In this document: positions 1 through 6,415 of the stretch, in pieces
Position numbering within the stretch: position 1 is the first letter of the stretch
How the letters are laid out: each line of letters opens with the position of its first letter
Origin: Propionibacteriaceae bacterium UBA4569
Lineage (GTDB): Bacteria; Actinomycetota; Actinomycetes; Propionibacteriales; Propionibacteriaceae
Direction of reading: 5' to 3'
NCBI GenBank assembly: GCA_002387005.1
Contig: DGKN01000246.1
Coordinates: 8,160-14,574 of the forward strand
DNA: 6,415 bases
Notes under the pieces: generated by a model
Told to the model about the DNA's origin: nothing
Databases searched by the model: none
Seen by the model: the letters and a program-made list of their open reading frames with translations, nothing else
Position numbers and translations under genes: made by a program

Positions 1-819
1 GGCGACCAGCCGGTCGTGGTCCTCGTCGGTCCAGCCCTGGCTTGTCAGCCAGGCGTGCACGCCCTGGCCCGGGGCGACGCCGTGCCAGGTGTCCAGGGCG
101 TCGAGCAGGCGACGCATGGTGCCCGCCGGAGTACTCTGGTCGGCGACCTGCTGGCCGGCCAGGTCCGAGGCATAGGTGGGGGTCTTCGCGAGCCGGTCGA
201 AGATCAGCTCGACGCGCTCGTTGGTGGCGTCGTAGTCGGCGACGACGGCTTGGCGGTCCACTCCGACCTCGGTGAGGGCCATGGCGCAGATGGTGCCGGT
301 GCGGTCCTTGCCGGCGGCGCAGTGCACCAGCACGGTCTCGGGAGCCTGCGCGATGGCGCGCAGGGCGCGCAGGACATTGTCCGGGCGGCCTTCCAAGTAG
401 CCGGAGTAGTGGTCGGCGAGGTGTTGCTCGTGCCCAAGGTCCTGCTTGGCCTGTTCGGTGAACTCGTCCTGCCACGGCAGGAGGGGTTCGGTGTCGTCGT
501 CGACGTCGGGGATGCCGTGCTCAGTGGAGTCCTCGGCGTAGAGGGTGAGTTCGTGGAAGGTCACGTCCTCCGCCTTGAGCGGGCCGTTGCCGGTGCTGGC
601 GCGCTCCACATTGGTGCGCAGGTCCACCACGTCGGTGACGCCGAACTCGTCGACGAGGCGGCTCACGGATTCGGGAGGCAGGTCCTGCAGGTTGTCGGTG
701 CGGATCACGCGCCCCGGCCCCGTGGCCCGGCCATCGGCCGCCGGCTTGCCGCCGAGGTCCCGCATGTTCACCACCCCGGGCAGGTCGATCCATCCGATCT
801 CAGGAAGTTCTGCGCTCAT
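1..819 (-). CDS. Tyrosine phosphatase family protein, LipA/MptpB-like (3' end outside window)
   Basis: The reverse strand reads open for 273 codons from an ATG at 819 to the window edge with no stop, so the C-terminus is missing. Near the N-terminus is VNMRDLGG (residues 17-24), followed by DLRT (66-69). The catalytic P-loop is [10 protein letters not shown] (166-175), with nucleophile Cys167 and phosphate-binding Arg173. This arrangement is typical of the Y_phosphatase3 family (PF13350), which includes Mycobacterium tuberculosis MptpB and Listeria LipA. The Lys after the P-loop Gly is a feature of members that can also hydrolyse phosphoinositides; the substrate here is unknown. No signal peptide or membrane segment is visible, so the protein is probably cytoplasmic unless exported by another route. 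An in-frame ATG at 846 is an alternative start, adding nine residues. It has an AGGGA six bases upstream, a better ribosome site than the weak AGG before 819. The 819 start is used because the conserved domain begins shortly after it. The gene diverges from the urease operon and has no obvious functional link to it. Confidence 0.88.
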   Translation of the reverse strand, partial: MSAELPEIGWIDLPGVVNMRDLGGKPAADGRATGPGRVIRTDNLQDLPPESVSRLVDEFGVTDVVDLRTNVERASTGNGPLKAEDVTFHELTLYAEDSTEHGIPDVDDDTEPLLPWQDEFTEQAKQDLGHEQHLADHYSGYLEGRPDNVLRALRAIAQAPETVLVHCAAGKDRTGTICAMALTEVGVDRQAVVADYDATNERVELIFDRLAKTPTYASDLAGQQVADQSTPAGTMRRLLDALDTWHGVAPGQGVHAWLTSQGWTDEDHDRLVA

Positions 820-970
820 GGGCCCAACCTGTCGCGAGGCCGACATCGCCAGTCCCTGAAGCTGTTCGGCCACCGACCAGAGCCCGTAACACGGCCGCAA
901 TCCGACGCGAGTAGACCTACTGCCCGAGAGTTTACACCACATAGAACCCCATGGGACAAGGAGAAGCCCG
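820..970. promoter_or_regulatory. Divergent intergenic region between phosphatase and ureA
   Basis: This is the only non-coding stretch upstream of the urease operon, so the main operon promoter is expected here or just inside the phosphatase gene. It is more AT-rich near 929-946 than its surroundings. No convincing -35/-10 pair is seen on the + strand. On the minus strand, TAAACT (929-934) resembles a -10 element, with TTGTCC (954-959) as a poor -35 at a 19-base spacing; this could serve the phosphatase. A small inverted repeat lies at 910-921. The ureA Shine-Dalgarno AAGGAG is at 958-963, seven bases from the ATG. The boundaries simply follow the flanking start codons, and if the phosphatase starts at 846 the region shortens to 847-970. 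Confidence 0.5.
910..921. repeat. Short inverted repeat, possible operator
   Basis: Two five-base arms, AGTAG (910-914) and CTACT (917-921), are separated by the dinucleotide AC. The repeat sits in the middle of the divergent intergenic region, about 50 bases upstream of the ureA start, where an operator could affect both directions. Repeats this short also arise by chance, and the site does not match a regulator box I can name with confidence. Confidence 0.25.
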
Positions 971-1273
971 ATGCACCTGCAACCACGAGAGATCGACAAG
1001 CTGATGATCGTGGTGGCCGCCGACCTGGCCCGACGACGGCAGGCCCGGGGGCTGAAGCTCAACTATCCGGAGGCCATCGCCATCATCACCTACGAGCTCG
1101 TCGAGGGCGCCCGCGACGGCCGCAGCGTCGCAGACCTGATGAGCTACGGCACCACCATCCTCGGCGTCGACGACGTGATGGAGGGCGTGGCGGAGATGAT
1201 CCACGACGTCCAGGTGGAGGCCACCTTCCCCGACGGCACCAAGCTCGTCACAGTCCACGACCCGATCCGTTGA
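971..1273 (+). CDS. ureA: Urease subunit gamma
   Basis: This is the smallest structural subunit of urease (urea amidohydrolase), which converts urea to ammonia and carbamate in the cytoplasm. The 100-residue product is the standard length for a free-standing gamma subunit and is recognisable throughout: LTPRE-like LQPREIDKL at the N-terminus, [13 protein letters not shown] (residues 25-37), EGARDGRSV (45-53), and [18 protein letters not shown] near the C-terminus. The ATG has an AAGGAG Shine-Dalgarno seven bases upstream (958-963). It is the first gene of the operon. Its TGA shares a base with the Shine-Dalgarno of ureB, so the two are probably translated in a coupled way. Gamma, beta and alpha are separate genes here, unlike the fused gamma-beta subunit of Helicobacter, which is the usual arrangement in actinobacteria and enterobacteria. 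Confidence 0.98.
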   Translation: MHLQPREIDKLMIVVAADLARRRQARGLKLNYPEAIAIITYELVEGARDGRSVADLMSYGTTILGVDDVMEGVAEMIHDVQVEATFPDGTKLVTVHDPIR

Positions 1274-1284
1274 AGGAGACTGCC

Positions 1285-1725
1285 ATGATCCCCGGTGAGT
1301 ACAAGCTGGCCAGCGAGCCAGTCGTCTGCAACAAGGACCGCGAGACGCTGACCCTCGAGGTCCTCAACCGCGGCGACCGCCCGGTCCAGGTGGGCTCCCA
1401 CTTCCACTTCGCCGAGGCCAACCGGGCCCTAGACTTCGACCGTTCCAAGGCCCTGGGTTTCCGGCTCGACATCCCCGCGGGCACGGCCGTCCGCCTCGAA
1501 CCCGGAGACGTGCGGACCGTGCGGCTCGTCGCACTGGGCGGTGACCGCACCGTCTTCGGCTTCCGGGACCTGGTGGACGGACCGCTGGAGAGCCGCACGT
1601 CTGCCGATTTCGATGCCGCCCATGCCGGCGAGCTGACACCGCCCCGCAGCCGATCCGCTGCCGGGGATGCGCCCGAACCCCTGAAGAGCCGGGCCGCCGA
1701 CGACTACTCCAACCAGTCGCGCTGA
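1285..1725 (+). CDS. ureB: Urease subunit beta, with C-terminal extension
   Basis: This is the beta subunit of the urease trimer of trimers. The conserved core occupies about residues 1-102: MIPGEYKL at the start, the signature [17 protein letters not shown] (37-53), [14 protein letters not shown] (61-74), and [11 protein letters not shown] near the end. In the enzyme, beta packs against the alpha subunit. The product is 146 residues, whereas many free-standing beta subunits are about 101-106. The excess is a tail of about 44 residues, rich in Ala, Ser, Pro, Asp and Arg and probably disordered. The start is the ATG at 1285 with AAGGAG (1273-1278) six bases upstream. The same frame is open far upstream to position 16, but that stretch lies across the ureA gene and the phosphatase in the wrong frame and is not coding. 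It is followed by ureC after 17 bases. Confidence 0.97.
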   Translation: MIPGEYKLASEPVVCNKDRETLTLEVLNRGDRPVQVGSHFHFAEANRALDFDRSKALGFRLDIPAGTAVRLEPGDVRTVRLVALGGDRTVFGFRDLVDGPLESRTSADFDAAHAGELTPPRSRSAAGDAPEPLKSRAADDYSNQSR

Positions 1726-1742
1726 GCGCAGGAGGACACACC

Positions 1743-3458
<1,716 letters not shown>

Positions 3459-3462
3459 GCCG

Positions 3463-3957
3463 ATGATCGTCACCCAGATCCTCGGCAACACCCACTCCAT
3501 CGAGGGTGCCGCGCTCATCGACGGCGCCCACCTGGAGTGGGTGGTCCTGCCCAGTGCCGCCCTGGTCAAGCGCATCCAGCGCCTGACCACGGACCATGGC
3601 ACCGAGCTGGGGCTGCGGCTCCCGCCCGGTGCCCCCGACCTCCGCGACGGCGACGTCCTCCTCGTCGACAACCCAGAAGGAGGAGGCCGCAATGCCGTCG
3701 TCGTCCAGGTGGAGCCCACCGACGTCCTGGTCATCGCCCCCACCAGCATCAAGGACATGGCCTTCGTGGCGCATGGCCTCGGCAACCGTCACCTCCAGGC
3801 CCAGTTCTTCGACGCCGACAGCGAGTACGGCGCACAGGTGATGGTGGTGCAGTACGACCACACGGTCGAGCAGTTCCTGCAGCACCACGGCACCCCGTAC
3901 CAGCGCCAGGAGCGTGACATGCCCGTACCCTTCCGTCACAGTGAGCACACCCACTAG
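3463..3957 (+). CDS. ureE: Urease accessory protein UreE (nickel metallochaperone)
   Basis: UreE binds Ni(II) and passes it to the UreD/F/G complex on apo-urease. The product is 164 residues, with an N-terminal peptide-binding-like domain to about residue 75 and a C-terminal metal-binding domain. The C-terminal domain contains the family motif GLGNRHL, with His110 equivalent to the dimer-interface nickel ligand (His96 in Klebsiella), and YDHTVEQFL with His133. The end FRHSEHTH holds three histidines, a much shorter tail than the poly-His tail of Klebsiella UreE. The ATG lies only four bases after the ureC stop, and no Shine-Dalgarno is evident in the C/T-rich sequence before it. Translation therefore probably depends on ribosomes finishing ureC. 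Mycobacterial and Streptomyces urease operons generally lack ureE, so its presence fits other actinobacterial lineages. Confidence 0.95.
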   Translation: MIVTQILGNTHSIEGAALIDGAHLEWVVLPSAALVKRIQRLTTDHGTELGLRLPPGAPDLRDGDVLLVDNPEGGGRNAVVVQVEPTDVLVIAPTSIKDMAFVAHGLGNRHLQAQFFDADSEYGAQVMVVQYDHTVEQFLQHHGTPYQRQERDMPVPFRHSEHTH

Positions 3958-3966
3958 TGGGCGCGC

Positions 3967-3971
3967 AGGAG
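3967..3971 (+). promoter_or_regulatory. Shine-Dalgarno that decides the ureF start
   Basis: AGGAG lies nine bases before the ATG at 3981 and downstream of the alternative GTG at 3957. It is the only good ribosome site near the start of ureF, so it favours 3981 over the GTG that overlaps the ureE stop. Confidence 0.55.
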
Positions 3972-3980
3972 TTGGGTGGG

Positions 3981-4646
3981 ATGCTCGCCATGGCACAGCT
4001 GACGGACTCGGCGGTGCCGACCGGCGCCTTCAGCCACTCGCTGGGCTTCGAGACCTACCTCAGCCGTGAGGAGGTCGACTCCGCGGACTCCTTCGCCGAG
4101 TGGCTGCGGATGTTCGTCGCCCAGCAGCTCACATTCACCGACGCGCTGGCCATCCGGCTCGCCCATGGGGCAGCGGGCTTCGAGGAGGTCGCCGACCTCG
4201 ACGACCTCCTCACCGCCCAGGCCCTGCCCCGACAGGTCCGCGAGGGGCAGGCGACCATGGGGCAGCGGCTGCTGTCCATCGCCGCCGAGAACGTCCCGGG
4301 CCCGTGGCTCGACGACTACCGCGCCCGGGTGGCGTCGGGCCGGCTGCACGCCCACCCGGCCCTCGTGCTCGCCGTGGTCGGGCGCAATGTCGGGCAGCAG
4401 GTGGACGACGTGGTCGCCCAGCACCTGTTCGCCACGGTGGTCTCCCTGACCCAGAACGCCGTGCGCGGCATCCCGCTGGGGCAGAACGCCGGACAGCGCG
4501 TCCAGGGGATGGCCCGCACGTGGGTCCTGACCGCTGTGGAACGCTCCGCCACGCTCACCCGAGAGGACCTGGGGGCCATCTCCCCCGGTCTCGAGATTGC
4601 CCAGATGCAGCACGAGAGACAACGAGCCCGGCTCTTCATGAGTTGA
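3981..4646 (+). CDS. ureF: Urease accessory protein UreF
   Basis: UreF bridges UreD and UreG in the urease activation complex and is thought to gate or couple the GTPase activity of UreG. From the ATG at 3981 the product is 221 residues, mostly helical, and typical in length. Family landmarks are [18 protein letters not shown] (residues 7-24), [10 protein letters not shown] (121-130), [10 protein letters not shown] (159-168) and the C-terminal [20 protein letters not shown], which is required for complex formation in known UreF proteins. An in-frame GTG at 3957, sharing its G with the ureE TAG stop, would add eight residues but has no clear ribosome site. The ATG has AGGAG nine bases before it. 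Either start is compatible with homologues. A further in-frame ATG at 3990 is less likely. Confidence 0.95.
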   Translation: MLAMAQLTDSAVPTGAFSHSLGFETYLSREEVDSADSFAEWLRMFVAQQLTFTDALAIRLAHGAAGFEEVADLDDLLTAQALPRQVREGQATMGQRLLSIAAENVPGPWLDDYRARVASGRLHAHPALVLAVVGRNVGQQVDDVVAQHLFATVVSLTQNAVRGIPLGQNAGQRVQGMARTWVLTAVERSATLTREDLGAISPGLEIAQMQHERQRARLFMS

Positions 4647-4683
4647 GCACACCCCAACCCCAATCATCCCCCAAGGAGGACCC

Positions 4684-5295
4684 ATGGACCCCGTCATCAT
4701 CGGAATCGGCGGACCCGTCGGCGCCGGCAAGACCCAGCTGATCGAGAGGATCTCGCGCGCCATGGCCGACGAGATCTCGATGGCCGCCATCACCAATGAC
4801 ATCTACACCATCGAGGACGCGAAGATCCTCGCCCGCAATTCCGTGCTGCCCACCGAGCGCATCATCGGGATCGAGACCGGCGGCTGCCCCCACACGGCGA
4901 TCCGCGAGGACACGTCGATGAACGAGGCGGCCATCGAGGAGCTCAGGAAGCGCTTCGACGACCTCCGGGTGATCTTCGTGGAGTCCGGCGGGGACAACCT
5001 GTCCGCCACCTTCAGCCCAGAGCTGGTCGACTTCTCCATCTATGTGATCGATGTCGCGCAGGGCGAGAAGATCCCGCGCAAGGCCGGACAGGGCATGATC
5101 CGCTCGGACATGTTCGTGATCAACAAGACGGACCTCGCACCGCACGTCGGGGCCGACCTCGCGGTGATGGAGGCGGATTCCAGGGCCTTCCGGAAGGACA
5201 AGCCCTATGCCTTCACCAACTTGAAGACCGACGAGGGGCTTGACGTCGTGCTCGACTGGATCCGCCGTGACGTCCTCCTGCTCGACCTTGCCTGA
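4684..5295 (+). CDS. ureG: Urease accessory protein UreG (GTPase)
   Basis: UreG is the SIMIBI-class GTPase that carries nickel as a GTP-bound dimer and drives its insertion into urease. The product is 203 residues. Visible motifs are the P-loop GPVGAGKT (10-17), NDIYTIEDA (38-46), the invariant metal-binding Cys68-Pro69-His70 in [23 protein letters not shown] (99-114) and the guanine-specificity motif NKTD (147-150). There is no His-rich N-terminal extension of the kind seen in some actinobacterial and plant UreG proteins, consistent with UreE being present to store or donate nickel. The ATG follows a very strong AAGGAGG (4673-4679) with a rather short four-base spacer. A 37-base gap separates it from ureF, the largest gap inside the operon. 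Confidence 0.98.
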   Translation: MDPVIIGIGGPVGAGKTQLIERISRAMADEISMAAITNDIYTIEDAKILARNSVLPTERIIGIETGGCPHTAIREDTSMNEAAIEELRKRFDDLRVIFVESGGDNLSATFSPELVDFSIYVIDVAQGEKIPRKAGQGMIRSDMFVINKTDLAPHVGADLAVMEADSRAFRKDKPYAFTNLKTDEGLDVVLDWIRRDVLLLDLA

Positions 5296-6148
5296 GCGCG
5301 ACCAGCCCTCGACGGGAGAGCTGGAACTGACCGTGGCCCGCCGAGGGGGTGCCAGCCACGCACGACACCAGTTCCACCAAGGTGCCCTGCGCATCCTGCG
5401 GCCCATCCACCTCGATGGTTCGGGCCAGGTCTGCTACACGGTGGTCAATCCCGGCGGAGCCTTCCTGGGCGCCGACCACTACCGGATGGACATCACCGTC
5501 GAGGAGAAGGCCTCGCTCCTGTTGACCACGCAGTCGGCCACCAAGGTCTACCGCACCCCGCAGGGGCCGGCTACCCAGGACGTGCGGCTGGTGCTGGGGC
5601 CGGGTGCCGTCCTGGAGAACATCCCAGACCAGCTGATCATCTACCGCGACGGGAGCTACCGGCAGACCACCCGGGTCATCGTGCATCCCAGGGCGAGCCT
5701 GGTCAGCGCCGAGGTGATCACTCCCGGCTGGTCACCCGACGGTGAGCGCTTCCGCTACCAGGAACTGCGCCTGCGCACGGAGGTGCGGGTGGGCGATGCC
5801 CACGCGAGCAGGATCTTCGCCATCGACCAGCTCCGGCTCGAACCCGGCGTCGACGCGCTGGACGGAGTCGGCCAGTTGGAGGGGCACTCCCACATCGGGC
5901 AACTCCTCGTCGTCGATTGGCGCGTCGACACCGAGCTCGTCGATGTCGTCTCCGGCCTGTGCGTCCAGAGCGGCCTTCGGGCGGGGGTGAGCAGTATCGG
6001 CATCACCACCGACGACGGGGTGCGGGGCCTGGTGGTGCGCAGCCTGGGACACCGCACCGAGGACGTCGTGCACCTCCACGAGAACGTCACCAACCACGTC
6101 CGCCACCTGTGGCGGGGACAGGGTCCGCTGGCCCTGCGCAAGTACTAG
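5288..6148 (+). CDS. ureD: Urease accessory protein UreD (UreH)
   Basis: UreD is the scaffold that docks the UreF/UreG complex onto apo-urease and is thought to provide the tunnel through which nickel travels. From a TTG at 5288 the product is 286 residues, normal for the family. Conserved parts are [12 protein letters not shown] (10-21), the QGALRILRP segment (31-39), [10 protein letters not shown] (54-63), [10 protein letters not shown] (80-89) and [15 protein letters not shown] (112-126). The start is uncertain. The frame is open back to an ATG at 5240 inside ureG, and GTG 5267 and GTG 5333 are further options. GTG 5333 would remove the conserved GELEL strand, while the two earlier starts add sequence that looks unlike the family. 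The TTG overlaps the end of ureG by eight bases and has no Shine-Dalgarno, so coupling to ureG translation is likely. Confidence 0.93.
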   Translation: MPERDQPSTGELELTVARRGGASHARHQFHQGALRILRPIHLDGSGQVCYTVVNPGGAFLGADHYRMDITVEEKASLLLTTQSATKVYRTPQGPATQDVRLVLGPGAVLENIPDQLIIYRDGSYRQTTRVIVHPRASLVSAEVITPGWSPDGERFRYQELRLRTEVRVGDAHASRIFAIDQLRLEPGVDALDGVGQLEGHSHIGQLLVVDWRVDTELVDVVSGLCVQSGLRAGVSSIGITTDDGVRGLVVRSLGHRTEDVVHLHENVTNHVRHLWRGQGPLALRKY

Positions 6149-6152
6149 GAGG
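6147..6152 (+). promoter_or_regulatory. Shine-Dalgarno of the urea transporter, overlapping the ureD stop
   Basis: AGGAGG begins within the TAG stop codon of ureD and lies five bases before the ATG at 6158. Its position ties the transporter gene to the urease operon and fixes its start. Confidence 0.85.
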
Positions 6153-6157
6153 TTCCC

Positions 6158-6415
6158 ATGAGCACCAGATCCAGTCACCTCGGCTCGTTGCCAGAGCAGA
6201 CGCTGCGCGGCATCGCCCAGGTCTTCTTCCAGGACAACGTCCTGACCGGTGTCCTGGTCCTCGTCGGGCTGGCCCTGGCAAATCCCCGGATGGCAGCCCT
6301 CGTCGCGCTGGGCTCCGTGGCCCAGACCGTCACCGGTCGGCTGACCGGGCGTCAGGAGGCCGCGGCGCGCGGTCTGATGGGTTACAACGGGGCGCTGGTG
6401 GGGGCCGCGGCGGCA
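6158..6415 (+). CDS. UT-family urea transporter (5' part; runs off right edge)
   Basis: Only the first 86 codons are inside the window, with no stop. The N-terminus has a short polar leader followed by LRGIAQVFFQDNVLTG (residues 16-31), then a hydrophobic segment at about 29-41 and another at 44-58. The segment GLMGYNGALVG (72-82) matches the highly characteristic motif of bacterial and animal UT urea channels (PF03253). This family forms trimeric channels for passive, selective urea flow across the cytoplasmic membrane. The start is the ATG at 6158, supported by AGGAGG overlapping the ureD stop, and only nine bases separate the two genes. Co-transcription with urease implies that it feeds urea to the enzyme. 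The assignment rests on the N-terminal half of the first repeat only, so the completeness of the gene cannot be judged. Confidence 0.88.
   Translation, partial: MSTRSSHLGSLPEQTLRGIAQVFFQDNVLTGVLVLVGLALANPRMAALVALGSVAQTVTGRLTGRQEAAARGLMGYNGALVGAAAA

Noticed and set aside
931..946. AmtR-like site (TTTA-N6-ATAGAA) before ureA
   Set aside because: Only the right half resembles the CTAT-N6-ATAG consensus. The left half does not match, so the site is not supported.
16..1284. An open + strand frame leading into ureB that would make a 569-residue protein
   Set aside because: The upstream part is antisense to the phosphatase and then out of frame with ureA. Only the part from 1285 resembles urease beta, and that start has its own Shine-Dalgarno.
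3459..3462. A terminator or promoter between ureC and ureE
   Set aside because: Only four bases separate the genes and no hairpin with a T-run is visible around them.
3954..5406. Two long minus-strand open frames opposite ureF and ureG
   Set aside because: They are shadows of well-supported + strand genes with conserved motifs, and their translations show no domain.

Overview
The window carries an essentially complete urease operon on the + strand of a high-GC bacterium. It also holds most of a divergent phosphatase gene, truncated at the left edge, and the first 86 codons of a urea transporter, truncated at the right edge. Third codon positions are overwhelmingly G or C, GTG and TTG starts are plausible, and the urease is the separate three-subunit type. 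Together these suggest an actinobacterium (high-GC Gram-positive). The genus cannot be fixed from the sequence alone.

Layout from left to right: (1) positions 1-819 or 1-846, minus strand, a LipA/MptpB-like protein tyrosine phosphatase with an intact Cys-X5-Arg P-loop. (2) A short divergent intergenic region of about 125-150 bases, which must hold the promoters for both directions; only weak candidate sites are visible. (3) ureA, ureB and ureC, the gamma, beta and alpha structural subunits, each preceded by a strong Shine-Dalgarno sequence. (4) ureE, ureF, ureG and ureD, the nickel-delivery and maturation factors, packed with gaps or overlaps of a few to a few tens of bases. (5) A UT-family urea channel whose Shine-Dalgarno sequence overlaps the ureD stop codon, so it looks like the last visible cistron of the same transcript.

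The genes form one functional unit. The UT channel admits urea. UreABC hydrolyses it to ammonia and carbamate at a di-nickel site. UreD, UreF and UreG form the GTP-dependent activation complex, and UreE supplies nickel. All the usual UreC nickel ligands, the carbamylated lysine and the mobile-flap Cys/His pair are present, so the enzyme should be active.

I did not find a previously undescribed system. The points that depart most from the plain pattern are a C-terminal tail of about 44 residues on UreB, the alternation of strong and absent ribosome binding sites along the operon, and the linkage to a UT-type urea channel.
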